A stretch of 64,000 nucleotides of DNA from Symbiodinium sp. CCMP2592 (GCA_905221615.1 CAJNDT010000962.1:43970-107969), one strand, 5' to 3'. Shown: positions 1 to 11,566, counted from the first letter of the stretch. Notes: generated by a model not told the origin, from the sequence alone. Numbers and translations: made by a program.

Positions 1-191
1 CATGGCTGTGTGATGCAATGAGTGCTCGCCCCAAAGGGAAGAAGGTAGGAGGGAGGTGAAGCCGCGCAGGGGTGACTTTGGACCTCAGCGCTTGGTTTGA
101 ATGTGAATCTCTGACTGTGTGACGCAGGCTTGTGCCAAATCAAGCACGCATAGCAACTATTTGATGTTTGGCCACGTAGGTCCTGCCCCTA

Positions 192-1286
192 GTGATGGTG
201 ACCGTCATTGAGCTCCTACTTTTGGTGGTTCTGATGTACATGGGCATCAACATCTACAACATGCACCACCACGACAACCACGACGAACCAGACAAGAAAA
301 AAAAGAGTAAGAGACAGGCTAAGGAGAAGGCGGAGGCTTTGGAGGCATTGGACGAGGACGAGGCTGCTGCAGAAACAAACATCATCATTCGCATTCAACG
401 TCTTGAAGCATCAGTAGCACAAGGTATGGACAATGTGATGCAACGACTCGACGGCATCGAGAAGTCGGTGCTGTGGACACACGGACGCTTCAAGGAGATC
501 ACGGACGAAGTAGCTTTACTTCGAACGACCCACGAGGAAGCAAAGAACAAAAGTAGTATGGAATTGGAGAGGCTGCGCTACGAGGAGAACGAGATTCTGC
601 AGGGCATTTTTGCAATGCGGCATGAACAGGAACAGTGGGGGAATCGCTTCTTGGCAAAGTTCCAGCAGCTCCAGGAGAAGGACGGCACCAACGACCAGAA
701 GCAAAGCGGCCCGTCAGACGACATCCCGGAAATCCCGAGGGTCCCATGGAAACAGAATCCGACGCACGAGCCTTCAAGTACAAAGCCCACCAAGGGACCG
801 GAGCGTGCACAGCCCCCCATGACGGATGAAAGAAAAGCCAGTCTCATGGCCGCCGCATGGTGGGCACGTTCTCTGGAGGCGGCCAAGGACAACAACGCAT
901 TCCTGGATGAGTGGATCGACAAGTTTTCAAAACAGGAAAGAAAAGCCTTCTCATCCCAAGGGGGCGTCCGAGAGGAGAACGTCTCAATTCACGGAATTCA
1001 TAGTTTCACAGGGCCGGATGGAACACATTATGGAGACGTCGGCCACTACTACTTTGCCAGAGTGTTTGAGGAGCTTTTTCCAAAGGTCTCAACGGAAATA
1101 CGACAGATGAACGACGCAAGCAAGGCGGACTTCGTGAGGGCAGTCCTGGCCACAGCGTACTTGGTTTTGGACGAGGGGCAGAATGACCTGAAGCAGAAAA
1201 CGACGCAGGCACAACGGACAACGTTAGAAACCCTCAGGAACAACATGGAGCACTTCGCATTGCAGTTTCGCGGTGGTCGAGCATGA
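192..1286 (+). CDS. Hypothetical membrane-anchored coiled-coil protein (paralogue-like of 1856-3157)
   Basis: This is a 364-codon ORF starting at the first ATG after an upstream non-coding leader. Residues about 3-22 form one hydrophobic helix, a likely signal anchor or membrane segment. A His/Asp-rich patch (about 25-31) and a Lys-rich patch (about 35-45) follow. Residues about 60-170 are strongly charged with heptad spacing, suggesting a coiled coil. The C-terminal 150 residues look globular and include GPDGTHYGDVGHYYFARVF. I do not recognise the family. The next ORF (1856-3157) has the same anchor, charged linker and coiled-coil order, and the DNA before both starts is related (about 1-40 and 1772-1810), which suggests a tandem family. 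The function is unknown; it could be cellular or the product of an unrecognised mobile element. Confidence 0.55.
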   Translation: MMVTVIELLLLVVLMYMGINIYNMHHHDNHDEPDKKKKSKRQAKEKAEALEALDEDEAAAETNIIIRIQRLEASVAQGMDNVMQRLDGIEKSVLWTHGRFKEITDEVALLRTTHEEAKNKSSMELERLRYEENEILQGIFAMRHEQEQWGNRFLAKFQQLQEKDGTNDQKQSGPSDDIPEIPRVPWKQNPTHEPSSTKPTKGPERAQPPMTDERKASLMAAAWWARSLEAAKDNNAFLDEWIDKFSKQERKAFSSQGGVREENVSIHGIHSFTGPDGTHYGDVGHYYFARVFEELFPKVSTEIRQMNDASKADFVRAVLATAYLVLDEGQNDLKQKTTQAQRTTLETLRNNMEHFALQFRGGRA

Positions 1287-1855
1287 GATTCAGGGACATT
1301 GTTTTTGACATGGAGTTCACGTATGTGTCCCTGGACAGAGGTTTCACATCAATCTTCCGTAATGACTTCAGATTCATGTCATTATGAAGATCAGAGCTAC
1401 GGATGTGCGTGCAAAATGTCGTCCGGTTTCGAGTGTGCTCACACGGACACGACCCACCATCCACTTCAGCCTTTGAACCTCCCAGGTGAAGTCTCACAAC
1501 GGATTCCTGGAAGGTGGCAGCGAGGCCCGGCGCATGCCCTTAAGAAGTGCTGGGTAGTGATGTCTCTGACAGGAAAGTGGTCAATGTATTCCTCGAGACG
1601 TACAAGAACGACGGAAACCGCACGTCTTAAACTTGGCGCTGATGTCTCTCACACCCTAAACCCCCCGTGTGGCTCGCGACCTGCAGGCATGACCACGACC
1701 ACCATGACCACCACGACCACGACGACGCCAGGGAGGCCGGGAAGGTTTCGGAAGTGGTTCGGATGCCAGTCCATGGTTGTGTCAGTGTGATGCAGTGAGC
1801 AGTAATCTCTCAAGCTTCCAAAAGGAGAAAAAGGCCGCACGTAGCCCTTTGCATC
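1287..1855. other. Spacer with degenerate duplicate of the upstream gene start
   Basis: No convincing gene lies here. Around 1688-1728 a run of CAC/GAC-type codons (His/Asp-rich in one frame) resembles the His/Asp patch near 259-290 in the preceding gene. The sequence at 1772-1810 resembles the leader at 1-40. The spacer therefore looks like part of a tandemly repeated gene unit. Confidence 0.35.
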
Positions 1856-3157
1856 ATGACGCCGACGGAGTTGCTGCTTGCTGTGGCATTGCTGTTGGTC
1901 GCCGCCCACATCTTCATGAACCAGATCAACAAGGGGAACCCGATAACGGCCAAGCGGGAGGAGGACAACGAAGAGGAGACGAGACGCAGGAGGAAGAAGG
2001 CCTGGCGGGCGCATCTCATGGAGGAGGAGGAGGAGGAGGAGGAGGAGGAGGAGGAGGAGGAGGAGGAGGACACATGCACGGGGGCCGAAGCATCAACCTC
2101 CCAGGCGACAGCACGACCAGAAGATCCAACGGCAGCAACACCACCAGTAGTGCATCCAACCAAAGGGATGCAAGAAGAGCAGTTGAAGGAGTTTGCCAGG
2201 AAGAAGCTCGAAGAGGCAGCAGCAGAACAGGAGAAGCGAGACAAAGACGACGAGTGGCAAGCCAATGCAGAGGATGCGGTCCACCGCGTTGAAGAGGCCG
2301 TTGCAAGGGCGAGTGGAGTTGTCGAGAAGGTGAAGAAGTCCGAGGAAACTGTCCTCAAGTCAGAGCAGCAGCTGAAGAACATCGTCAAGGAAGTAGACGA
2401 TATGAAAGAGAAGCAAGACCACGCACTCCAGTTTTTTAGCGTTGGACCGAACTCAATCAAGGAACTCCAGGAAGCAGTGAAGCACCTTGCCCAAGGCATG
2501 GACGGAGTCGAAGGCCGGGTAACGGAGATTTCGGACTTTTTGGAGCAGTATGTCGCTGACGCTACGGCAGAGTATGAGGAAGTGCAACGCCGAGAACAGG
2601 AACAACAGCAAAGAGAGGAAGAAAACGAAGAACCTATGATTGTGATCCAGTCTCCGCGGATTCAGATGCCGAATGAACTTACTTACTTCCCGAAAATTGG
2701 CTACGTGTGGGAGTTCAGCAAGCTCAACCAAACGTACAGGGCGAAAGGAAGAGACAAGGGAAATGGGAAATGTGACAACTTGGGAGCTTTCGGCAAAGGA
2801 CCAGAATTTTCACCAGTGAAGGGAAGAGCTCTCTTCAACGCCGTGGTGGATGTCTACAAGAAGTCAGGACCAAAACAGATATGGTGCAACAATCAGAAGG
2901 AAGTGGAAGAAGCTAAGGCTAAGTTATGGGAGCTTGAAGTCCTGGAGACAATGAACAAACGGAAGCAGCAGGCTGCCTCGTCGACGGGTTCCACCAAAGG
3001 AACCAAAGGAATGCCAGAAGAGCAGAACAGGAAGGGCGTTGGCAAAGGGCCAGGCTCAGAGCCCGGCAAAGGGCCAGACAACTGCGGCTATGTCGATTGG
3101 GGCAAGACCTACGGCGATGGCAGCAGATATGAGTTTGACGATTGGAGCAAGCAGTGA
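1856..3157 (+). CDS. Hypothetical membrane-anchored, poly-Glu, coiled-coil protein
   Basis: This is a 433-codon ORF. Residues about 4-22 are a hydrophobic helix (LLLAVALLLVAAHIF), followed by an Arg/Lys/Glu stretch and an uninterrupted run of about 17 glutamates. Residues about 100-270 are charged, heptad-like coiled coil. A compact segment at about 265-365 contains YVWEFSKLNQTYRAKGR and VDVYKKSGPKQIWCNN. The tail is Gly/Lys/Ser-rich and probably disordered. The family is not recognised. Its layout matches the ORF at 192-1286, so the two are probably paralogues. The poly-Glu tract is a coding trinucleotide microsatellite and may vary between alleles. Confidence 0.55.
   Translation: MTPTELLLAVALLLVAAHIFMNQINKGNPITAKREEDNEEETRRRRKKAWRAHLMEEEEEEEEEEEEEEEEDTCTGAEASTSQATARPEDPTAATPPVVHPTKGMQEEQLKEFARKKLEEAAAEQEKRDKDDEWQANAEDAVHRVEEAVARASGVVEKVKKSEETVLKSEQQLKNIVKEVDDMKEKQDHALQFFSVGPNSIKELQEAVKHLAQGMDGVEGRVTEISDFLEQYVADATAEYEEVQRREQEQQQREEENEEPMIVIQSPRIQMPNELTYFPKIGYVWEFSKLNQTYRAKGRDKGNGKCDNLGAFGKGPEFSPVKGRALFNAVVDVYKKSGPKQIWCNNQKEVEEAKAKLWELEVLETMNKRKQQAASSTGSTKGTKGMPEEQNRKGVGKGPGSEPGKGPDNCGYVDWGKTYGDGSRYEFDDWSKQ
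2021..2070 (+). repeat. (GAG)n microsatellite encoding poly-Glu
   Basis: About 50 bp of uninterrupted GAG/GGA repeat, in frame within the coding sequence at 1856-3157. Confidence 0.9.
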
Positions 3158-4380
3158 GTGGCTCCATGTACACTAGGAAGTTTTTGTGAGCCCTGATGTA
3201 GTTACGGACCTAGACAGTAGCAGCGCTAGGACAGTGATTTTCCAGGCTCACACGCAGCTTCCCAAGAGGAACAGACCAGGTTTGGGAGACGTCAGCTAAT
3301 TGGTGCCAAACAAAGAGCAGGTAGGAAAAAAACCCTGCCTGGTCCGGGCCTCTCTACGTACAGATGCACAGGAAGCTTAATCCCTGCGCATAGAGTTTTT
3401 GAAATCATCACTCAGCAGACAGTACGCTGAGGCAAAAAACCTTCCGGCGATGCCTTCTGTCGTTCATGCTCCCTGAGGTCGAACCCATAACAAGATTGCT
3501 TTGCTCTGCTCGCACAGGTGTGGCCTACTTGGTTTTGCCCCATCCTGAGGCAAGTTTATTGTTTAATCTGGTGTGGTTCATTCAAATTTCCCACCAGGCT
3601 GGGAAATGGAGACATGGGGTGGACCAGTTCAAGTATTGTGCCAACGCCTCAGTCACGTTGTTCTGGATGGTTTGGGAAGAACACCACGTAGTTACATCCA
3701 AAGTCTGCTACAGCACGCAAGAATGCAAGCAGGTGGCAAGGCACTCAGCTGTTATGCTTGCACCAGAAGTTAGTTGGAAGCATGCTTGCCTGGCATCACG
3801 GCAATCCAGGCCCAAAGCAATGTAGATTCACAAGTCAACAGACAGATTCAGACATCCGACGGAAATTAGCCATCTTTTCCATTGCCATGACGATACTACG
3901 GCGCATCTCTAGCAGCAGCAGCAGCAGCACGTCGCAGGAGAACTGGCGACAGCCGTAGGAAAGGAATATCATAAATTTGAACATGGAGGAGCTGGACCCG
4001 GAGTCCAACGACAAGTTGAGTGATAATCAACTCAACTACTTGGACTTCGCCGGTGATTTTCTACGACTGTGTCCAGGCCTGAAACCTGCATTCCATTGCA
4101 CAGCGCAGCCTTAAGTATCTCGGCAGGAATGGCCCGCTTCAAAAAAGACATGCAGGAACGAACTCTTACTTATGTGTCGGATTGCCACTTGGCACATCGG
4201 CTCTGAGCCCTTATGCGTCAGCCCTGTAAGCGGAACCTCAGGCAGTGGAACAGAAACACCTCTGATGGTGTTACGTATGCTCTTGGGAAAGGAACAGGTC
4301 GCTCATTTGTACCTCATCTGAACATGGACTTGCAAGTAGTACCATCCTAAGGTTTTCTGGGTTGCTGCTAAGGTCAGGAA
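3158..4380. other. Region without a recognisable gene
   Basis: Only short overlapping ORFs occur (for example 3466-3825 +), none recognisable. A short CAG microsatellite lies at 3911-3930. Upstream exons of the methyltransferase that follows could be hidden here, but I cannot find a convincing motif I (the glycine-rich SAM loop). Confidence 0.4.
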
Positions 4381-6198
4381 GTGAACGAAAAAGAAGTGCA
4401 CGAGAGTTTCTGCAAAGGAACTTCGACTTTGAAGGAGTCCCGCTGTGACTCAGTTTCCGGGGAGGCTGCTTGGCAAGTCTGTGCTATCCAGTCCAAGCAC
4501 ATGAAGTCACTCAGGCTTGCAGACGATATGTTGAAAGCGAATGTTAGTTGGTTGCAAGACAAGGCCGGCCGGACCTGCAGGAAGTCTGTCAGTGACATTG
4601 CAAACAATGTGCAGGTATCCCTCTATGTGTCTGGCTTCCCATGCACTCCATTTTCGATGCTCCATCATTTATCCAAGATGCTGGAAGATAAGAATGCGAA
4701 GCAGCTATGGAAAACAATCAGGAACATCAAGGTAATAAACCCCCCAGCAACTTGTCAACATGATCAAGCAACTGAGATGATGGCTGTCTTGGAGAATGTC
4801 AAGCAAGCAACTGAGATGGTTATCTTGGAGAATGTCATGGGGTTCGAGCGATGTATGAAGATCTTCAAGCAGACTGTGAAATCACAGCTACGAACGACGC
4901 TTGGCTACAGCAATCAAATCCGTCGACGGCTCAGCTTGAACATGGCCTGATCGAGGTATGAAATGGCAGTGTTGATGATAGATCCGCGCTCGAGCTGCAC
5001 ATAAGATTCGCCAACTGAGTGTCAGACGCCACCAGAGCAAGGCTGCAGCATGGAAGCCCGATCAGTCGCAAACGACTGTATATTCTGTTGGCCAGACGGG
5101 ATTGCTTGCATTCCGACGCCAAGCAGAACTTTCAGTCCTACACAGAGGAAGTTCTCAGGGAAATGCATTGCAAACCAAAATACTCCTGGAGACTTGGCTT
5201 TGTTTTGATGCAGATGCAGGTTCAGTGCCGTTATGCATGTCATGCTTTCCAAGGACAGACCTCTTGTTGCACAGTTCTCACCCAGCGGTGTGCCACGCGA
5301 GGGAGAGACGAAGTCATGGAAGAACAAGACGCAGGATCGCAATAATGTAGCAGCCAAAAAACATGTGTTCCGGTATGTAGTTCCCTCGTCGAGACAGGAA
5401 CACAAAGAAGAAGCACGTGAAGTGGCCTGCACAACACAACATCTGGGCAAGAGAGAACAACGCTTGGTCCTCGGTTCAGGGTTTCGGGTTCCCATTATTA
5501 CCTTCGGACACATTGACTTAAGGTATCCAGGAAGCGAGCCCATGGCTGCTTCGAAGCTGCTTGCCCGAAAGCAGCATCCCAAGTTTCAACAACAAGGGAA
5601 ATGGACCTCTTGGACTTGGTCTGGGCAAAGAACGGAGGCCAGTCACTGACAAGCAAGAAGGCAAGCTGACTGTTGCCTGAGTTGTCAGGCTCAATGGAAA
5701 TGGTCAACACGTCGCAGTCTCTGCGACGAACGCATGTCATGAAGAAAGGAAGGCCAGGGTGTGAGGCAGTTGCCATTGTCTTGCCCAGAGAATCGATGCA
5801 GGCCGCTACAGTGCCTCACACCTGGCGGCCGATTCCTGGTTCTGGGAAAACATCAACGATATTTACTAGGCCTGCAGTCCATATGTAGGAGCTCCATGAG
5901 TTGGGAGGCAACATGAGGCAATTTCATCCATCGGGTATTTTGACAGGCAGAGAGGTGATGCTGCTGATGGGCGCTCCCATCAACAAGCTGAGTCTGGAGA
6001 ACCTGTCAGAGCGTGTCCCAGGGCAGCAGTATGTTTCCTTTTTGGCCATATCCATGCATTGGGACCAGAGCTTCAATCTTGCAGGAGCTCCATGATTTGG
6101 GAGGCAACATGATGCACTTTCGAAGCATCGGGGCCGCCATTTGCGTTTTGTGCAGTGCGGTAGATGTCGCGCATGTGTTCGGAGAGTCGCGCACATAA
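4381..6198 (+). CDS. C5-cytosine DNA methyltransferase-like gene, split over several frames (intron-containing or decayed)
   Basis: Conserved blocks of the DNA (cytosine-5) methyltransferase family occur in the right order on one strand but in different frames. Motif IV is VSGFPCTPFS near 4625-4655 with the catalytic Cys present. Motif VI is LENV near 4790-4840, in two tandem copies. Motif VIII is GSPISRKRLYIL near 5055-5090, preceded by an IDPR block near 4980. A late block is LTGREVMLLMGAPI near 5935-5970. A motif X-like block is LGGNMMHFRSIGAAICVL near 6095-6150. Such enzymes methylate cytosine C5 using SAM. No motif I is visible, so the N-terminus is missing or unrecognised. Frame changes near 4950, 5200 and 5650 are separated by gaps that look too short for ordinary introns, so decay is likely, though non-canonical dinoflagellate introns are possible. 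C5 methyltransferases carried by dinoflagellate retroelements are reported in the literature (from memory). Confidence 0.7.
4766..4836 (+). repeat. In-frame tandem duplication of the methyltransferase ENV motif
   Basis: The sequence aagcaactgagatg...cttggagaatgtc occurs at 4766-4800 and again at 4805-4836, a 39-bp (13-codon) step. The result is two successive LENV motifs where the family has one. Confidence 0.8.
5887..6112 (+). repeat. Two copies of a 30-bp direct repeat in the methyltransferase 3' part
   Basis: The repeat aggagctccatgagttggg... occurs at 5887-5916 and, with one change, at 6083-6112, encoding LHELGGNM and LHDLGGNM. The second copy fits motif X (family consensus LAGNxM). The first may be a partial duplication of the exon end. 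Confidence 0.7.
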
Positions 6199-6419
6199 CA
6201 GAAATGCGTCTCAGTTGCGGAATCGCCCGCAATGCAATCGGTTGTCCGGCACTTTTGCAGCAAGCTTGTGGAAGCTCATTGCTCTGTTTGTGTGGCTCAG
6301 TATGACCGAACCGGGGAGTCACCTACAATAGGATGAAACCAATGTCAGACCAATCCTGAATACAATGAACATGGCTCAGGGCAGCATGACTTGAGGATTA
6401 AGTCAGGAACACAGCAGCT

Positions 6420-9317
6420 ATGCCGCCGCAGTTCGATCTGCAAGGGTTCATGAATGGAGCTCCCAGCTCCAGCAGTCAACGTATCCCAGAACGACGTATT
6501 CAACCCAATATTCCGCTGCAGCGGTACGAATTGACAGAGTCAGAGTCTGAGTCGAGGAAGAAGAAACGCAGAACTGGTGGGCTGCAGCGCTACGAATTGA
6601 CGGAGTCAGAGTCTGTGTCCCAGCAAGGGTTTGGGGTCTATTATGTTCAGGCTGAACCTTGAACCTAAACCCGGATTGCCAAGGCCATCCGAATCCGACG
6701 AAGACGAATCCTACGAATCCGACGATGAAAGCTCCTCCTCCTCCTCAAGTACCGCGTGGGCACGTGTGGACCTGACCCTGGACCGGCTGGAGTGTTTGCA
6801 CTCGGTGCGCTGCGATGAAGATAGGGAAATGGATGCGTACAGCAAGAACGGCCTGAAACCGAATCGCATTGCACAGGCTTGCAAGCGTCCCTGCAGCTGT
6901 GAACGCGGCTGCCACGTACCGAAAAAAACCATGACGAACGTGTGCTCTCGTTTCTGGAGCTTGTCCAAAGCGGCCCAGGACGGATTGTTGTGGTCTTTAC
7001 AACAAGGTGGCGGGAAGAAGCTGCGCTACAGTATCGCAGGTCATGCAGTTTGCAGGCAGGCTTTTCTGTGCCTTCTAGGAATCGGACGGAGCAGGCTGAG
7101 GCGCTGCAAATCCGTTTGTCATGGGATGGACCTACGGAAAATGAGTTCGTCGAAACGGCCAGCCTTGAAGCAGGCTTCTCTGAGAGTTTTCTGTATGCAC
7201 ATGTACCACAGTGCAGCAGAGTCGATGACCACGAAGCGTCTTGGCTTCTTTGTGATACAAACATGGTGCAGGATTGTGATTTGTACTTTTCGAGTCGGAG
7301 GGTGCATCGCAAGTCCAAGGTTCACTACAGCGGAGGTCTTGTCTACCAGCACGCCCGAGTTGCAGAAACGGATGTTGACACGACTCATTGCGTACAAGAC
7401 GCAGACCGCAACGGAGCAGATCAGTTTTGATATGGATCCTACGCAATTGCCAGTCCGAGAGCTGCCACACAGCAGCGGAAGCACCTTGTTCACGCAGTAC
7501 CAAGCATTTTGTGCAAGGGGATCCCAGGATGTGAATGTGGCAGGAAGGTCGCTCTTCTACTCGGAGTTTGTGCGCTGGTCACCGTGCCTTCGTTTCAGGA
7601 AGAAGTCCACGCACTCTTTATGTTTTACCTGCTCCAAACTAAAAGCAGCCATCGCAGAGAGCAAGAAGGACTTCACCCTCCATGTACGACTATGCAACGA
7701 GCTTCTTGATCATCATATCACACAATGGAGGGACCGTGAGGTCTATTGGCAAGCACGTGAACGTAGCAAAACACAACGAGACTTGCTTTGCGTCATACTG
7801 GACAGCTACGACAAGGCGAAAGCCATGCTCCCGAAATTTCCAGATCAACGAACTCCGAAATTGTCCGCGTTTGAGAAGAATCCACGTGTCTTGCCTTGGT
7901 TAGCATGAGGGATGAGTTGCAACCCATGTGTCCGCAGTGCAACCGTGACATATTTCAGTAGTCGACTCCCCAGCATTCCTGTGAGGCATCCATGTAACCA
8001 TCACCCTTGTCCTGGTGCACGGAGTTGGTGCATTCTTCTACACATGTGATGAGGGCATGGGCCTTGGGGCGAATTGGACGTTGGAGATTGCAGCTCAACC
8101 GCATTCCGGATTCGAGTGCTTCTTTTTGTTGCGGTCCGGCCGCCGGTGTGCCTGTATGTGCCTGTATGTGGCTGTGCTGCTTCTGAGCTCATGCGCGCGA
8201 TGGACAAAGCATTCTCCTGGTACAGAAGAAGGAATCTTCCTTTCCCCCACGAGTGTCCTGGCATGACTCAGGCACCGCGTGTCTCAGTTCATCACTCCGA
8301 CGCAACTCTCGGTGAACCAAGGTTCTACTTACAAGCAGACAACACAACGAAAGAAGTTCGCCATCAGAGCACTTCAAAGCTTCTGTGCGCTTTGGTGCAA
8401 ATGAACTATTTCCGAGCAAGTTCACACAACCATCTTCAGGTAGGCCACACGCATGAGGATGTGGGATACTCGGCAGCAGGGATTCTGTTCTTTAAGTTAG
8501 TTTTTTGCCGCATGGTAGCTGATGCACAGCAATGCACTGTTGATGAGCTGAATGTGTTTACTGAGACGCCACACTGGCCCTGGTGACAACGGCTTTAAAT
8601 CAAACTACGGACATCCAGACACCTCAAGACATCAGCAGAATCCTCACGGACAGTCTCGGGCCGATGTTTCGAGATAAAGGAATGATGATGCAGTGCGAGC
8701 ATGTGACGCAGGCCAGACTATGAGCTCCAACTCAGCACACGCAGTCGGGTAAGTTTGAGGCCGCACATTAGAAGCTGCAGTCTGCCGCAGGTTCGCAAGT
8801 GGGACGAGCTCCTTCCAGATGCGGTGCAGTTGTTCCATGCGTATCAGGAACGAGCCGAAGGCAAGTCTGACAAGCGGGTGCCACATGTCTTCCAGTTTCT
8901 TCCACGCGAAGGCGGGGAGCATCAAAGTGTAAGGCAGATGTCAATCCGAGCCAGAAGCATCCCTGAATTTGGGCCCTGTTTGCAGCTCTGCCGGATCATG
9001 GCCGTGGCATTCAGCTATCAGAACGCTTACCTGTTCGCATGAGGAACTGCGGCAACCAGAGTGACGTATTTGCCATCATGAAAATGTACATGAGTGACAA
9101 GCAGGCCAGTCAAGCACCGCTACTGTGCTGGCCCACTGCTGTTCGCAGCGACACGGAAGAGTTTTTCAGACAAATAAATAAAACGACTGCAACAACCGGG
9201 CCAGAAATGAGCGAAGATAGAGCCAAGCAAGTGCTGGAGCTGGCGGAAACCATTGAAAAACACTATCCGCACTACCGCAGCGTCGCAACACGTGTCAGGC
9301 AGGAGGGATACCCCTGA
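6420..9317 (+). CDS. DUF7869-like, transposase-like gene in several pieces
   Basis: Consecutive + strand pieces give one recognisable protein layout. 6420-6662 holds a repeated LQRYELTESES peptide. 6631-7908 has an N-terminal AGHAVCRQAFLCLLGIG block, then LRFRKKSTHSLCFTCSKLK (Cys/His, zinc-binding-like), QWRDREVYWQ and ILDSYDKAKAMLPKFP. 8001-8586 has YLQADNTTKEV followed by VGHTHEDVGY. 8755-9042 has KWDELLPDAVQ and VPHVFQFLPRE, and 9039-9317 carries the tail. From memory this is the family with an LQxDN...GHTHED core called DUF7869, abundant in dinoflagellates and suspected to be a transposase with an RNase H-like fold; catalysis is not proven. Gaps near 7910-8010 and 8590-8750 could be introns or decay. 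Proximity to a DNA methyltransferase suggests, but does not show, one mobile unit. Confidence 0.6.
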
Positions 9318-9799
9318 CTGGAACTCATAAGAAACGGACCGAGACCTCGAGGAATCTTGGTTTGGAATCCGGTTGTTTAGATGTGGTAAGACTGCTTCCA
9401 CTACTATCTATTGAACTTTCAGTCTAACTCAGGAATGATGAACGTCCAGCTTGCACCTCCGCACCGCCACGAAGCTTTCCACCTCAGGGTGGCATTCCGG
9501 AGGAGGTAAGATGTTCTGGCCGAGTCTGGTTTCTCTGCGCACACCAGATCGCAGGGCGAAGGCGAACATGGTCAAGACGAGTTTCAAGGATGTAACTCGA
9601 CAAACTTGAGTTCAACACGAACTTCAAGGATGCAGTGACGTACTTTGTGCCGCGATAAGACAGAGAAGTGTCCCATCCGTGCAGTTCGTGTCGTGTGCCC
9701 TGACCTGAATCTGCCCCTGCACTTAACTTCTCGTGATTGCTCAGCATTTGGCTAGTCCTGAAAGCACGGATAGCCCGGTTCTGACGAAACGTAGCAAGA
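9318..9799. other. Region without a recognisable gene
   Basis: No coding signature or repeat stands out on either strand. Confidence 0.4.
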
Positions 9800-10862
9800 A
9801 TGGCGACGAATGACACGGACACGCCGGAGATGCCGGCCGTTATGCAGAAGATTCATGCGCAGTTCGAGGTTATGCTGAAGAAAGGAAACATCGGGCAACA
9901 AGTTGCAGACCGCATGACAAAAGACAGTATGAAAGAGGCTCGGGCAAAACCAGTGTCGCACTCCTCCAGTGGATAACATTGTCGTGTGACCCCTTGACAG
10001 GCCATCAACAACTTAGTCATGACGCAGCCTGCGACCACGGAGCAGAGAGTTATCACCTCCGTCCCAACAGAGAACTGTGAGGGTTGGCTTCCCTTGTCGG
10101 CGTTCTTGTTTGATCACACCATGAAGAACGGTCTGCATGCAGCAAATGTACAAACAAAAACGCACTTCTTGGAGTTTCTGTTGCGTGGCTACCGCCCCAG
10201 CGAGTCAGTGGACGTGAAGTTTCCTCACTGCCAAAGTGCCTAGTCTGCAGCGATGATGTAGCACAGGAACTTCAAGTTCAATACCCCTGACAATAAATAG
10301 TAAATCCAGAGGTGATCGATCTTTCAGCGAGCACGGAGCGGACTTTGCTGTCGGTGTTACGGACGGACAAACGAAGTTGACGATCATGCAAGCCATTGTC
10401 AGCATTGTTTACCACCTGGAACTGACAGACGAAGAACTGCACGACCCACAACTCGTGTTCACCCTGAACTCGTTCCGTTACATCAGATGCAGCTTCTCCT
10501 TCCACGCAAATCCCGCTGAGTATCACTACGAGGCACTTCGCTGCTTGGCCGCACATGCACTCATGTTGAGCATCGCAGTTTCATAAATTCAAACTCCGCA
10601 GAAATCAGTGTTCCCTTGAGGCAATGGTTACCTTACTTCAGAGAAGCAAGCACCGAGTCCGCTGGTCTTGGCTGCAGAAATGGCAGCCGCAATCGAAATT
10701 GAACAGAATCATGGAGGAAGATCCAAGAAGGCACCCCTCCGGGATGCTCTCGGCGCTGCGGTTGCCAACTATAACAAGAGAGTCACTATAACCAAACACA
10801 GAATCAACGCCGGACGGAAGAACCTAATTATGAATCTGCTGCTCGGCTTTTCTCTTGTGTAA
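9800..10862 (+). CDS. Series of exon-like ORFs of unknown function
   Basis: Four short + strand ORFs with protein-like composition follow one another: 9800-9976 (58 codons, starts MATNDTDTPEMPAVMQKIHA), 10019-10243 (contains WLPLSAFLFDHTMKNGLHAA), 10377-10586 (contains YHLELTDEELHDPQLVFTL) and 10668-10862 (contains AVANYNKRVTITKHRINAG). Spacing is 40-135 bp. They may be exons of one gene or remains of it. I do not recognise the family. Confidence 0.3.
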
Positions 10863-11078
10863 CAGCCCGCAGTGCAACCTCTCCGCTCTACTGGTTCAAC
10901 ACCATCCACCACATCTGAGGCTCAGATCGACAGCCGAATTCAGAGAAATCATCCGAGCTCACTACGACGACTACAAGCATGAAGTCTCAGGATTGGCGCA
11001 ACCCTAATCAACCCTTAAGCCTTGCCTCAACCCTGAACCGCTTCAGCTTGTGTTTTCCTGAGCGGTCTTTTGACAGGT

Positions 11079-11566
11079 ATGCCGATCGACGTACTGGCAG
11101 CTGATTGGTGGCTGCCAAATCAACAGAGGCAGGTTCAACGCTTCAGGCAGAGTGAGCTATGGGGGTCCATCATGCAAACAACGGACGGATCTGCGAGCGC
11201 GTGGGCGACACGTGTCATCAAGGACGTCATATTGTTCAGTTAGCAATATGACACAAATGAAACAGTGGTATAAATTCATTCGTATCATGGCCAGGACTTC
11301 AATCGCGAGGTGACCACGAGATCCAGCACCAAAGCCAAGGCCGTACTGTTCCACAGAGTTCAATTATTGGGTTTGCTTCGATGAGCGTGTCGTAATGTGC
11401 ACATGATGTAGCTTGGCAGAAAGCAGCACAACTCTCCGACGAGAAGCAGATGGAGCTTCACGACATCGTCTTGCTGTGGTTGTACATTTTGCCGAAGTTG
11501 CAGAAAATGTTCCCAACGGAGACAGTTGCGCAGCAGCAGGAAATGTTCGAACGCGGGCTGCCCAGC
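11079..11566 (+). CDS. Two more exon-like ORFs of unknown function
   Basis: 11079-11243 encodes 54 residues (contains DVLAADWWLPNQQRQVQRF). 11450 onward encodes MELHDIVLLWLYILPKLQKM and runs into the AT-rich repeat at about 11567. They may continue the gene suggested upstream. No family is recognised. Confidence 0.25.

Noticed and set aside
1299..1790. 163-codon ORF with poly-Thr
   Set aside because: The Thr run is the off-frame reading of a His/Asp-type codon stretch, with no other protein-like feature.
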